Made by a program: the position numbers and the translations under genes. A stretch of 64,000 nt of DNA from Ancylobacter koreensis (lineage in GTDB: Bacteria > Pseudomonadota > Alphaproteobacteria > Rhizobiales > Xanthobacteraceae): positions 186,001 through 250,000 of the forward strand of contig NZ_JALKCG010000003.1 in the NCBI RefSeq assembly GCF_023016525.1. Direction: 5' to 3'. Positions 1 to 8,705 of this stretch are shown here, piece after piece. Below the pieces are notes generated by a model. The model was not told the origin of the DNA. It saw nothing but the letters and a program-made list of their open reading frames with translations, and did not search any database. Position 1 is the first letter of the stretch; each line of letters begins with the position of its first letter.

Positions 1-1294
1 GCCGGCCCGCGCGCACCAGCCGGCCGGCGGCGGGTGCGACCAGCCTCGCCACCCGCCGGTGGACGAGAAGGTCGAGGCCGTTGCCGGCGGCGTTGATCTG
101 GAACGTGAGGTCGTAGTCACCTGCGGGCGCAAATGGTGTTCCCACCGACAGGACGCCGTAGCGGCGGGCCAGATCGTGGCTGAGTTCGCTCGTGTGGAGA
201 CCGTGGACAAGCGCGGCGCAGGGCGGTTCCCCGCTGGTCCGGCTGTCGGGTGCCTTGCCCGCGCCCGGCGACAGGGAGCCGATCAACCCGACCAGTCCCT
301 GTGCTTCACGTTCGGGATTGGCGATCTCGTCAAGCCGGACGGCGAGGTCTGCGAGGCTCGCGTCGCGCAGCCGCGCGGTGCCTGCGCGTGCGTCGTCCAC
401 CAGTTCACCCGCCTCGCGGTACACGAACGGCGCCAGCGGCTCATAGAGAGGGTATCCGGCGGAGAGCGCCTGCGCGCCGGCGCATAGCGCGGTGACGGCC
501 CGGTTGAGCGATTTCGCGACGCTGAACGGCTGTGCGTTGACCGGCAGGAAGGCGGCGTAGCTCTCGTCCAGCAGCGCGCGTTCCTCGCCCTCGCCCCATT
601 CGTGCAGCGTGTAGGGGACCGGCAGGTGCCGCAGCCCGGCCAGCACGTCCACCGTCGCCGCGCTGCGGTTGGTGAGGACGCGCAGATGGACGTCCAGCCC
701 ACGCCCCTGCAGGTCCGCCAGCCTGTCGCCGAACGCCGCGAGGTCGCGCAGGCCCACCGGGAAATGCGGATTGTCGCCGATGCCGAACCAGGCGATCTGG
801 AGCCGGCCGGAGGAGCGCAACCGCGCGCTCTTGGCAGCAAGACGCGCTTCCAGCCCGGCTGCGTCGAAACGGTCGAACGGGTCGTTCAGCACGTGCACGG
901 GCAGGTGCGGAGCGTAGAGGCGAGCGATCTCGCACATGGCCGGGGTTGAGCAGAGGACGAAATCGGCAAGGCGCGTCGCCGCCGCCAGCCAGGCCCGCAG
1001 ATGGGCGAAGCGGGGATCGTTCATCTGGCTGAAATAATCGTCGAACAGGTCGATGCCCACCCGCCGCCCACGCATGCGGGCCGCCTGCGCGAGCACCAGG
1101 GCGGCCGGGTCGTGGCATTTGCTCAGCAGGTAGACGTCGGCGTCCAGCCTGTCCGCATCAGCGAACCCCGCCACCGGCTGCAGCGCCAGTTCGACACCGA
1201 GGCGCTGCAACGGCTCCCGCAGCCGACCATAGCGGATGCGCGCGCCGGCGCGGCGCTCATACTCGGCATGCGGCGTGACGACGAGGATCTTCAC
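1..1294 (-). CDS. glycosyltransferase-like protein, C-terminus cut by window edge
   Basis: An uninterrupted minus-strand frame runs from a GTG at 1294 to the left edge (at least 431 codons). Its N-terminus MKILVVTPHAEYE is the first beta-strand of a GT-B/Rossmann glycosyltransferase. Further in, stretches such as GIDLFDDYF, ADFVLCSTPAM and QIAWFGIGDN fit a two-domain sugar-nucleotide-dependent transferase acting in the cytosol. The GTG overlaps the TGA of the upstream glycosyltransferase gene by four bases (GTGA), so the two are translationally coupled. The sugar donor and acceptor cannot be told from sequence. Fold-level assignment is fairly sure; exact family and true length are unknown because the end is missing. 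Confidence 0.7.
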   Translation of the reverse strand, partial: MKILVVTPHAEYERRAGARIRYGRLREPLQRLGVELALQPVAGFADADRLDADVYLLSKCHDPAALVLAQAARMRGRRVGIDLFDDYFSQMNDPRFAHLRAWLAAATRLADFVLCSTPAMCEIARLYAPHLPVHVLNDPFDRFDAAGLEARLAAKSARLRSSGRLQIAWFGIGDNPHFPVGLRDLAAFGDRLADLQGRGLDVHLRVLTNRSAATVDVLAGLRHLPVPYTLHEWGEGEERALLDESYAAFLPVNAQPFSVAKSLNRAVTALCAGAQALSAGYPLYEPLAPFVYREAGELVDDARAGTARLRDASLADLAVRLDEIANPEREAQGLVGLIGSLSPGAGKAPDSRTSGEPPCAALVHGLHTSELSHDLARRYGVLSVGTPFAPAGDYDLTFQINAAGNGLDLLVHRRVARLVAPAAGRLVRAGR

Positions 1295-3726
1295 GCGGCG
1301 ATCCTGCGCACGGTCATCGCCACCTGCGGAGCCGCTGACTGGAACGTAGGCGCCGGCAGCCGGCCGGCGGGGTCGGCAATCGTTGCCGTCAGTGCGGTCG
1401 TCGCCAGATGAAGGCGTCCGGCCGCAGCCGTCGCTTCCCAGAAGCGGGTCGCAAGAGCGCCGCCCTCGTCGCCGGGCTCGAAACCGCCATACGCCGCCCA
1501 GTCGCACCGTCGGGCCAGGAACATCGCCGTGGTGTTGGCCGGCACCGGCCAGGCCGTCGGCGGCAGCCCCGCCAGACTCTCCTGCAGATAGCGGTGCGAT
1601 GAGTTCGTCCGCAGCACAGCTTCCTGCGAGGTGTAACAGCCCGTGCCGAACAGGTGCATCGCCTCGCCGCCTGGCCCCGGAGCGGGCGCTATCAACGTGC
1701 ATGCGGCCGAGGCAATCTGCGTTGGCACAAGCATGCCGGCCAGACTGGCCAGCGTGCGGTGATCGTGCAGCAGGACCGGACTGCCAAGTACGAGCAGCAA
1801 CTCGCCCTCCGCTTGTGCGGCGGCCCTGTCGAGGCACGCTTCCAGCGATTCCCCGGCCCCGTACGCCGCCACGCGGCCGACTCCGGGGAAAGCGTTCCGC
1901 ACCTGCGGACCGACCGCAACGGCGACGGCCGCCTCGGCGACCACGTTGATGTCGGACCAGGTCACGTCAGCCTGGTTCGCCAGTGCCTCCAGCAGCCCTG
2001 CCGCGAGCGCGGGATCGTCCGGCATGCGCAGCAACGCCGACAGGCGCGGGGGCGCCTCTCTCCGGAGCAGGCCGATCGGCCGGGACAGCGCGACCGGAGC
2101 GATGAGGGTTTTCGGATCGCGAGGCCGCGACCCGGCGAGGCGCAACGCCGCCGGTGCCGAGCCTTCCGGCGCGCTGGCACCCGGCCCGGCGAAACGCGGA
2201 AAAGGCTGGTGGCGTCCCGGATAACGGGCTTCTCTCGGCAGGTCCGTGCCGGGCGGCGCAATCAGCCAGGCGGGCGTCGCGTCGGGACCGTGGCACAGCA
2301 CGAAGGGCGCGGGACCCGTGCCGCATTCCCGCGCGCCGAACACAGCGTGAAGCGTCGGCACCGAATCGGCGGCAAGGTGCAGCACGCGCGGCGTGCCGTT
2401 CTTGCGTTCGGCGTCAAGAAAAAGGGCGTCGCCCAACCAGGCCGCGCCGCTGCCCGCATGGCCGGCGCCGTCCCTCCCGGCCTCCTCACGGTCCTCGTCC
2501 GCCTCGACCGCGCGCGGGCGGATGCCGACGCCCGCCACGTCGGCGAGCCATGCGCGCAGGTCCCGCGAGAACAGCCGCTCCGCGCCGGTGGCGCCGGTGA
2601 GATCGACGTCGATCCAGTCGATCCGCGGGTGCAGCCCATCCGGGCCAAGGCCCGCCAGCAGCGAGGCGCCGGCGTGCCGGACGGCATCGAGCCCGGCGCG
2701 ACCGTCCCCGACAGCAAGGGCCTCGCCGTCATGCAGGCCGCCACGGCAGAGCGAGGGAAAGGGCAGCAGCGTGGATGCCCGTATCCGGCCCGACGGCGTC
2801 GTCAGCACGAGCAGGAGCGGCAGCAGGGGATTGGCCAGCCGTATGTCGAGGAAATCCGCGCCCGCGCCGGCAAGGAGGGTCGCGGATCGCTCGTGCCGGC
2901 CATCCGGCGCCCACTGCAGGGCGGTGACGGTGCCCTGCTCTCGGGGCATCTCGCCGGCGTCGAGCCGCAGTCGCAGCACGCGCGCACCGGCAAACCAGGC
3001 GTCAGCGATCCGGGGCGCGCCGGGCGAGGCAAAAGCCAGCGTCGCAGCCTCGTTCGGTTGCGGAGATCTGAAGGGCGTGTCTTCAGAAGGCCCGCACCAG
3101 TCGAACCGTGCGGCCTCGTCGTCGATCCGGTGGCACAGAGCGCCGGTGGGTTGTCCGCTCAGTTCCAGCAAAAGGTCGATCTGGCGGCGCAGCTCCCTGA
3201 CCGCCGGGTCATCCGGTCTCCCGCGCCCGAGATTTGCCGTACCGAGGACGAAATGGCTCATTCCGTCGTCGGCGGCATCAGCTCCGCCAGTACCCACGAC
3301 GTGCGGCCCGCTGGCGTCGAGGGCGATCTCCAGCAGCGCGGCGACATCGGCCGGCTCGCGCGGCAGCTTCCGTTCGGTTCCGATACCGCCCGGCTCGCCC
3401 CGCAGGATATGGTCGAGCAGCGGGTTCACGCCCGCGAGGCCGGCATGGAGCGCCAGATACTTCTTGCTGCTGAACCTCGGACCCGGATTGCGTCCCTCGC
3501 GCCAGCCATGAAGCAGGTAGTGCCGGGCCGGGTCCAGTGAGGCGGCCGCGACATCCGGGTATTTTGCGAGATACCAGTCGCCGTCGAACAGATCGCTCGC
3601 CCGAATCAGCGCGATGGCCCGCTCCTGTTCGCGACGCCTGGTCCTTTCGGACGAGCGCCCGCCCAGGCGCTGTGCGAGGAGCGAGAGAAACCGCGCCAAG
3701 GACTCCATGTGCTTCGATCGCGTCAT
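1291..3726 (-). CDS. large glycosyltransferase family 2-like protein
   Basis: About 811 residues. Near residues 40-105 lies the module often found at the front of large bacterial glycan-cluster glycosyltransferases (LFDGDWYLAKYPDVA, then HYLLHGWREGRNPGPRF and a second short copy around YLALHAGLAGVNPLLDHIL). The C-terminal quarter looks like a GT2 GT-A domain (AEGELLLVLGSPVLL, CDWAAYGGFEPGDEG) but with no clear DXD, so catalysis is uncertain. The start was set at the ATG of MTRSKHMES because the 29 residues before it are basic, low-complexity and unlike a protein start; the ATG six codons later is also possible. It is coupled to the downstream transferase by a GTGA overlap. Likely role: assembly of a surface glycan, substrate unknown. 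Confidence 0.72.
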   Translation of the reverse strand: MTRSKHMESLARFLSLLAQRLGGRSSERTRRREQERAIALIRASDLFDGDWYLAKYPDVAAASLDPARHYLLHGWREGRNPGPRFSSKKYLALHAGLAGVNPLLDHILRGEPGGIGTERKLPREPADVAALLEIALDASGPHVVGTGGADAADDGMSHFVLGTANLGRGRPDDPAVRELRRQIDLLLELSGQPTGALCHRIDDEAARFDWCGPSEDTPFRSPQPNEAATLAFASPGAPRIADAWFAGARVLRLRLDAGEMPREQGTVTALQWAPDGRHERSATLLAGAGADFLDIRLANPLLPLLLVLTTPSGRIRASTLLPFPSLCRGGLHDGEALAVGDGRAGLDAVRHAGASLLAGLGPDGLHPRIDWIDVDLTGATGAERLFSRDLRAWLADVAGVGIRPRAVEADEDREEAGRDGAGHAGSGAAWLGDALFLDAERKNGTPRVLHLAADSVPTLHAVFGARECGTGPAPFVLCHGPDATPAWLIAPPGTDLPREARYPGRHQPFPRFAGPGASAPEGSAPAALRLAGSRPRDPKTLIAPVALSRPIGLLRREAPPRLSALLRMPDDPALAAGLLEALANQADVTWSDINVVAEAAVAVAVGPQVRNAFPGVGRVAAYGAGESLEACLDRAAAQAEGELLLVLGSPVLLHDHRTLASLAGMLVPTQIASAACTLIAPAPGPGGEAMHLFGTGCYTSQEAVLRTNSSHRYLQESLAGLPPTAWPVPANTTAMFLARRCDWAAYGGFEPGDEGGALATRFWEATAAAGRLHLATTALTATIADPAGRLPAPTFQSAAPQVAMTVRRIAA

Positions 3727-3945
3727 CCTTGACCCACCGCACCGCCCCTTTTGCGACCTGCGCGCGAGTCTAGTCGGCCCCTGTCCCGCCGACCTGTTTC
3801 GGGCAGGCATCATCCCTTGATCGGGAGCGGGTATCGTTTAGCAATGTCTATACTCAGCGTATTATCTATTGTAAATACCGATCATTCGACCGAACGCCCG
3901 CAAAATCCAAATGATCGTTACCACAGGCGCGGATTGCGAAGTGAT

Positions 3946-4653
3946 ATGACTGATAAGTTGAAGGTATATATCGGGTATGACAGCCGAGAGGATGTTGCGT
4001 GGCAAGTCGCTCGCCATTCTCTTCTGCGGCACTCCGGCAACGATCTGGATGTGTTTCCAATCAAACAATCGACGTTACGAGAGATCGGGTTGTACAGCCG
4101 GGTGATCGATGCGGCGGCCGCAACGGAATTCTCGCTCACACGATTCCTCACGCCATACCTTGCCAGCCACGACGGATGGTCGCTGTTCTGCGATTGCGAT
4201 TTCCTGTTCACGGACGACATCCGCACCGTGCTCGACGGACTCGACCGGACGAAGGCCGTGCATGTCGTGCAGCATGACTATGTTCCCTCGCAGTCCGTAA
4301 AGATGGATGGCAAGGCGCAGGCCATCTATCCCCGGAAGAACTGGTCGTCTTTCATTCTGTTCAATGGCGCCCATCCGGCCGTCAGGGCGCTCACGCCGCA
4401 GGTCGTGAACACGCAGACCCCCGCCTTCCTGCATCGCCTGCAGTGGGTCGAGGATACGGATATCGGGGCCCTGCCGCTCACCTGGAACTTCCTCGAAGGC
4501 GAATACCCCAGGCCCGCGCAGACGCCGAAGGTCATCCACTACACCAATGGCGGACCCTGGTTCGAGAATTGGCAGCATGTCGACTATGCCGATCTCTGGC
4601 TGGCCGAACGGGCTCTCTACGAGGCCTCGCTCACGCGGGCGGCGGCTGGCTAG
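3946..4653 (+). CDS. glycosyltransferase, GT8-like (GT-A fold)
   Basis: A 235-residue protein beginning MTDKLKVYIGYDSRED. The first strand followed by VAWQVARHSLLRHS, the FCDCDFLF motif (candidate metal-binding D83 and D85, the DXD of GT-A enzymes) and the late KVIHYTNGGPWF segment resemble family 8 and related nucleotide-sugar transferases. The longer open frame upstream is low in coding character and sits in AT-rich DNA, so the ATG directly before the conserved strand is preferred although its ribosome binding site is weak. It is divergent from the two minus-strand glycosyltransferases, with about 220 bp of comparatively AT-rich sequence between that probably holds promoters for both. Donor and acceptor are not predictable. 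Confidence 0.75.
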   Translation: MTDKLKVYIGYDSREDVAWQVARHSLLRHSGNDLDVFPIKQSTLREIGLYSRVIDAAAATEFSLTRFLTPYLASHDGWSLFCDCDFLFTDDIRTVLDGLDRTKAVHVVQHDYVPSQSVKMDGKAQAIYPRKNWSSFILFNGAHPAVRALTPQVVNTQTPAFLHRLQWVEDTDIGALPLTWNFLEGEYPRPAQTPKVIHYTNGGPWFENWQHVDYADLWLAERALYEASLTRAAAG

Positions 4654-4677
4654 GCCCCTTCCGGTCGAGGGCGTCCC

Positions 4678-5277
4678 GTGAACCTGTTCGACATGATCCG
4701 GCGGAAAGACGCCAATCTGGTCGTCACTTCCGGCGTCGAGATGGCCAAGGGGCGGGTGGCAGGAGAACTCTGGCGCGGCGTGCATCTTGCCTCGGGCAAC
4801 GGCGTGCGCGTCGCCGGAGCCCGACGCTTCCATTCGCTGCGTGGCCAGCCTGACCATTGCGGCTGGCGCGTCTCGGTGCCGGAGGACCTGCAGTTCGAGA
4901 TCGGCTTGCGGAGCCGACGACCGGGGCGCTGCTGTCGAATTGGCGGCAGGGGCCGACACTGGGACCGGAACCGGTGCGCCTGCCCTGGCCGAGGCACGCC
5001 GCGCAAGCCTGCGACCTCATCATCACGGTGACAGGCGAAGGAACCGGCAAGGTCTTTCTCGCGGTTCATCGCGCGCTGTCGCGCGACGGGCTATACGCCG
5101 AGGGTAACGGCGGGTGCGCCGGGCACTGGCCGAGCGCTTCTCGATCCACGCGCATTTCTCACCAACACCAATTCTCAGGAATTGCTGGCCTTCGCGTGCG
5201 ATCGGCTCGGCTACGCCTCCTTCGACGTTGAATGGACGGCGAACAGCAAGGTTTTTCACTTCATCCTACGGGCCTGA
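4678..5277 (+). pseudogene. unrecognised protein broken by two compensating frameshifts
   Basis: Starting at a GTG 24 bases after the GT8-like gene, the frame reads MNLFDMIRRKDANLVV to about EDLQFEIGL (near 4905). Coding sense then continues one frame lower from about 4908 (EPTTGALLSNWRQGPTLG to LSRDGLYAEG, near 5100), and returns to the original frame from about 5104 (ALLDPRAFLTNTNSQELLAF to the TGA at 5275-5277). This is what one lost base near 4900-4908 and one gained base near the GGG run at 5101-5104 would give; undone, the product would be about 199 residues. No family was recognised. It may be a decaying gene, a sequencing error pair, or a gene with a scrambled middle. Its 3' end overlaps the convergent EEP gene by 17 bases. 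Confidence 0.5.
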
Positions 5278-5986
5278 CCATCCTCCCGGGCAAGGCGATA
5301 TCGGCGATGATCGGCAGGTGGTCCGAGGCGTGGCGGGCTTCGCGGTCCGTGAAGGTGTCGAGCAGCATGCCGGGCGCGCTGCAATAGATGCGGTCGAGCC
5401 GCAGGGTCGGCCGGCAGGCGGGAAAGCTCTTCAGGCTTGAGCGCTCCGGCAGCACGCGCGCCAGCGTTCGCCGCACCAGCCCGAAGGAGAACCAGTCGTT
5501 GAAGTCTCCCATCATTACGGTCGGCCCGCCGGCGCAGGCGCGCGCAAGGCCCGCGAGGGTGATCGCCTGCCGCCGCCGCTCCAGCGGCTCCAGCCCGAGA
5601 TGGGCGGCAACGAGGTGCAATTCGCCGGCCGGCGTAGCGATACGGGTCTCGATCGCCATGCGCGGCTCGCGCCTGCGCACGGAGAGGTCGTGCAGCACGA
5701 CGTCGCGGATCGGCCAGCGCGAGAACAGCACGTGGCCGTAATGGCCGTCCGGCACGGCGATAGTGCGCGCCTCGGCGAGATGGCCGATGCCCAGCCCCTC
5801 CAGCGGCGCGAGGCAGCCTACCCCGCGCCCGCGTGTGTCGATTTCCTGAAGCGCCAGAATGTCGGGCCGATGGCGCACGATGAGGGCGGCGATGCGCCCG
5901 AGGTCGAACGCCCCGTCCGGCCCGACCCCGCCATGGATGTTCCACGTCATCAGCCGCAGCCGCGCGGGCGGCGCGGCCTCGCTCAT
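5261..5986 (-). CDS. endonuclease/exonuclease/phosphatase (EEP) family hydrolase
   Basis: A 241-residue EEP-fold protein. All family landmarks are visible: WNIHGG with N16, LQEID with E48, GDFND with D161 and N163, LDRIY with D198 and SDHLP with D222 and H223. These bind the metal and position the water for phosphodiester hydrolysis. The start ATG overlaps the TGA of the upstream PLD-VTT gene (ATGA), so the pair is one transcription and translation unit. An EEP protein beside a PLD-family cardiolipin-synthase-like protein recalls ybhP-clsB in Escherichia coli, which suggests a lipid or phosphodiester role more than DNA repair. There is no signal peptide, so it is probably cytosolic or peripheral to the membrane. 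Confidence 0.85.
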   Translation of the reverse strand: MSEAAPPARLRLMTWNIHGGVGPDGAFDLGRIAALIVRHRPDILALQEIDTRGRGVGCLAPLEGLGIGHLAEARTIAVPDGHYGHVLFSRWPIRDVVLHDLSVRRREPRMAIETRIATPAGELHLVAAHLGLEPLERRRQAITLAGLARACAGGPTVMMGDFNDWFSFGLVRRTLARVLPERSSLKSFPACRPTLRLDRIYCSAPGMLLDTFTDREARHASDHLPIIADIALPGRMVRPVG

Positions 5987-8154
5987 GCCGGCCTCCGCAG
6001 GCGGGTGACGAGAAGCTGCAACCCTATCGAGCAGCCGATCCACAGCAGTACGAAGCCGATCAGCAGCGAGATGCGCAGCAGCGAGGGCTCGGCGACCAGC
6101 TCCATGATCTGGTGGCCCAGCGCGCTCAGCACGATCAGCCCCGGCAGCAGTCCGAGCGCCGTGCCGAGCACGAAGTCGAGAAGGCCGAGCCCGGCCGCCC
6201 CGGCGACGAGGTTGATGAAGGTGTAGGGCGCTGCCGGCACCATGCGCATGGTCGCCACCGTCAGCACGCCGCGCTCGGCCAGCCCGCGCCGGATGCGGTT
6301 GATGCGCGGTCCGATGAAGCGGCGGATCACCCCCGCGCCGAGTTGTCGGCCGATGAAGAAGGTGACGATGGCGCTTGCGAGGGCGCCGATGCCGGCGAGA
6401 AGCGCGCCGGTCCAGCCGCCATAGACCGCGACCGTGGCGACGATCAGCACGGAGACGGGAAAGACCACCAGCCCGCTCAGCACATAGATCGCCACCACCA
6501 CGGCGGCGCCCCACGGGCGATCCGCCATGCCGTCGAGCGCGCTAACGATGCGCTCGGGATCGGCGAAGGGCGAGTTGGCCCAGGCGATCACCAGCGCCGC
6601 CAGTACGCCGACGCCGATCAATATGGCGCTGATACGCCAGTTGCGGCCGGATTTCGCCGGTGAGCGGTCGTCATAGATCGGCTCCAGCGGATCGGCGAGC
6701 GCGTTGATCTGCGGCAGCGCCAGTTCGGCGGGCGGTACCGGCGGCAGGTCGGCAAGCTGCCGCCCCTCCTCGCCGGCTCTTGAAGCGGCGATCAGCCCGT
6801 CGCGCGCAACGATCTCCGCCACCGCCTCCGGAGCGAGGCCGACATGCTCGCCGACCAGCCTGTCGCGAATGGCGGCGATGGTTGAGTGCTCGCTGTCGTC
6901 GCGCGCCTCGATCACGAGGTCGCATTCGCTGTCGAAACCCATTGAACGGTTGCATATATTGGCCGAGCCGACGCGCAGCAGCCGGTCGTCGACGATCAGC
7001 ATCTTGGAATGGACGAACACCGAGGCCGGCTCTCCCGCCGCGTCCTCGCCCTCAACCGCCGGAAAGACGAGGCGGGCACGTTCCGACAGGCCTTCCTCGG
7101 CGAGACGGCTGCGCAGCCGGTCGCGCGGTACGCCCATCACCTGATATTCGATCCAGGAGCGGTAGGTCCTCGGCGTGACGATGAGCGCCTCAAGCTCCGG
7201 GCGCGCCTTCATCCGCTCGATGAGGCGCTCCGTGAAGCGCTCGCAGGTCACGAACTGGTTCTCGACATAGATGGTGCGCTCGGCAGCGTCGATCATGTCG
7301 AACAGCAGCGTCTCGACCTCGCGGGCGCTGCGCTCGCCGCCATAGTCGGGCAGCGTGCGGGCGATGCCGATATCGACATTGCGGAAATCGGGTTCCAGTT
7401 CCTTCGGCCAGCGGGTGCGGGCGCGCCGGGTCGGCGCCAGCCGCTCGGAGGCGGCGCGCTTCCAGCGCTCGCGGAACAATGCGCCGAGGGCGGAGGCCGC
7501 CTCGCCGTCGACCGCCATCTGTACGTCGTGGAATGGCTCGTAGGCGCCGCCCTGCGGGTCGATGCGCAGTGGATCGTCGGGCCGGTGCGCCGGCGTGTCC
7601 CAGCGCCGGCCGGTCAGGTCCAGCCCGCCGGAGAAAGCGAGCGAGTCGTCCATCACCACGATCTTCTGATGGTGCGAGGCGCCGAGCGGCAGGGCGTCGT
7701 CGAGGCAGAGCTCGATCTGCTTCGGGGTCGCCCAGAGGAAGGAGTAGATCGGCGCCAGCTCGCGCTCCAGCGCGAACATCACCGAATAGTCCCACAGCAG
7801 CAGACGGATACGCAGGCGAGGGTTGCGCTCGACAAGGGCGGAGAGGAAGGCCGCCAGCGTCTCCGGCAGCCCGTCATCGGCGGTGCCGCTCTCGCCCACC
7901 AGCTTCATGCGGCTGTCGAGGTCCCAGCCGGCGATATGGATGGTCTCGCGCGCCTGCAGCATCGCGGCGCGCAGGGCGCCGAAATACGCAGCACCGTCCA
8001 CCAGCACCCGCGCATGCTCAGCATTGGCGACGCGCCAGACATTGCGGCCCTGCTTCAGCACGGCACCTTCGCCGCGCTGGGGAGGCGGAGCCAAAGGCTC
8101 CGGGGCGGGCTGGACGGCGATCGCGCTTTCGAGAAGGTCGTGGTTCCGGGACAT
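5983..8154 (-). CDS. PLD-family phosphatidyltransferase/phospholipase fused to a VTT (DedA/TVP38-like) membrane domain
   Basis: A 723-residue fusion. Residues 30-480 carry two phospholipase D HKD motifs: SHHQKIVVMDD (H162, K164, D169) and VHSKMLIVDD (H382, K384, D389), each followed by the usual Gly/Ser-Asn context. After a linker, residues about 505-723 hold hydrophobic segments with the VTT pattern (FPVSVLIVATVAVYGG, GALLAGIGALASAIV, MRMVPAAPYTFINLVAGAAG). PLD enzymes of this kind make cardiolipin or hydrolyse or transfer phosphatidyl groups; VTT proteins are linked to lipid scrambling and envelope homeostasis. The fusion would tether a soluble PLD to the inner membrane. It is coupled to the EEP hydrolase. 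A possible EcfG-type promoter lies about 70-90 bases upstream. Activity as synthase rather than phospholipase is not decided. Confidence 0.87.
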   Translation of the reverse strand: MSRNHDLLESAIAVQPAPEPLAPPPQRGEGAVLKQGRNVWRVANAEHARVLVDGAAYFGALRAAMLQARETIHIAGWDLDSRMKLVGESGTADDGLPETLAAFLSALVERNPRLRIRLLLWDYSVMFALERELAPIYSFLWATPKQIELCLDDALPLGASHHQKIVVMDDSLAFSGGLDLTGRRWDTPAHRPDDPLRIDPQGGAYEPFHDVQMAVDGEAASALGALFRERWKRAASERLAPTRRARTRWPKELEPDFRNVDIGIARTLPDYGGERSAREVETLLFDMIDAAERTIYVENQFVTCERFTERLIERMKARPELEALIVTPRTYRSWIEYQVMGVPRDRLRSRLAEEGLSERARLVFPAVEGEDAAGEPASVFVHSKMLIVDDRLLRVGSANICNRSMGFDSECDLVIEARDDSEHSTIAAIRDRLVGEHVGLAPEAVAEIVARDGLIAASRAGEEGRQLADLPPVPPAELALPQINALADPLEPIYDDRSPAKSGRNWRISAILIGVGVLAALVIAWANSPFADPERIVSALDGMADRPWGAAVVVAIYVLSGLVVFPVSVLIVATVAVYGGWTGALLAGIGALASAIVTFFIGRQLGAGVIRRFIGPRINRIRRGLAERGVLTVATMRMVPAAPYTFINLVAGAAGLGLLDFVLGTALGLLPGLIVLSALGHQIMELVAEPSLLRISLLIGFVLLWIGCSIGLQLLVTRLRRPA

Positions 8155-8220
8155 CTATGGCGCTTCTCGTCTGGATTGGGTTGGTCTTGCTTGGTCTGTA
8201 TTCGCGTTCGTCACGGCGCT

Positions 8221-8246
8221 AACCCTTGGCCCGTGGCGCCGGTTCC
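8221..8246 (-). promoter_or_regulatory. possible EcfG (general stress sigma) promoter for the PLD-VTT gene
   Basis: On the minus strand GGAAC (8246-8242) is followed by 18 bases and GTT (8223-8221), that is GGAAC-N17-GGTT. The alphaproteobacterial EcfG consensus is GGAAC-N16/17-CGTT, so the -35 is perfect and the -10 has one mismatch. It lies about 67 bases before the ATG. Weaker than the matches before ku2 and the PfpI gene. Confidence 0.35.
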
Positions 8247-8257
8247 CCGGTGCCGGG

Positions 8258-8566
8258 TCAGCTCAGAAAGGCGGCGGCGAGCGCACCTGCGCCGATGATG
8301 CCCACCAGCAGCCCGACGATGGCGGTCATGAATGAGACGCCCGGCAAGCTCGTGCCGCGGTCGTCATAGGGCCGGCCCCGCTCGTCCGTTCCGCTTCCGG
8401 TGGTGCCCGGCTCCGCATCAGCGGCCCTTGGCGCCACGCCGGCAGGACGGGCACCGGCCGCCTCGTCATCCGTGCCGAGGGGCGCGGCGGCGGGGTCGGA
8501 AAATGGAACCTTGTCGCGGGTCTTGCCTGCGTCGATCTGCGCACGCAGGCGCTCGGCATCCGACAT
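8258..8566 (-). CDS. small membrane-anchored hypothetical protein
   Basis: A 102-residue protein with strong Shine-Dalgarno AAGGAGAGACCC before the ATG. The first 75 residues are polar, rich in Asp, Ala, Pro and Gly (MSDAERLRAQIDAGKTRDKV then DPAAAPLGTDDEA). The last 27 form one hydrophobic helix (FMTAIVGLLVGIIGAGALAAAF) ending two residues later, a C-tail anchor topology that leaves the N-terminus in the cytosol. Similar short proteins occur in Hyphomicrobiales but I know no function for them. It is divergent from ku1, with only 139 bp between, and both genes have EcfG-like motifs there, which suggests joint stress induction. Confidence 0.75.
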   Translation of the reverse strand: MSDAERLRAQIDAGKTRDKVPFSDPAAAPLGTDDEAAGARPAGVAPRAADAEPGTTGSGTDERGRPYDDRGTSLPGVSFMTAIVGLLVGIIGAGALAAAFLS

Positions 8567-8605
8567 GGGTCTCTCCTTGGGTATCGCCTCGGGCTGTCGG
8601 GAACC

Positions 8606-8630
8606 AACGCGGCGGAATGCCGGCGGTTCA
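8606..8630 (-). promoter_or_regulatory. EcfG-like promoter for the small membrane protein
   Basis: Minus strand reads TGAAC (8630-8626), 16 bases, then CGTT (8609-8606). This is the EcfG consensus GGAAC-N16-CGTT with one mismatch in the first -35 base. It would start transcription about 30 bases before the ATG at 8566. Confidence 0.45.
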
Positions 8631-8646
8631 ACCGTCCGGTAAAACG

Positions 8647-8672
8647 GGAACCGGGTGCCGCTCCGCCGGATT
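8647..8672 (+). promoter_or_regulatory. EcfG/RpoE2-like promoter for ku1
   Basis: Plus strand GGAAC at 8647-8651 is followed by 19 bases and TT at 8671-8672, matching the RpoE2-type description GGAAC-N18/19-TT, although the two bases before TT are GA rather than CG. The GTG of ku1 is 33 bases further on. Confidence 0.4.
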
Positions 8673-8705
8673 AAGGATGCAAACCACCGTCGAGGGGAAC
8701 GAGCC

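Noticed and set aside
1654-3540. 628-codon frame opposite the large glycosyltransferase
   Set aside because: Antisense, Arg/Gly-rich, no ribosome binding site or domain; the minus-strand protein has the recognisable module.
8600-8628. A second GGAAC...GTT on the plus strand before ku1
   Set aside because: Spacer of 21 bases is too long; the GGAAC at 8647 fits better.
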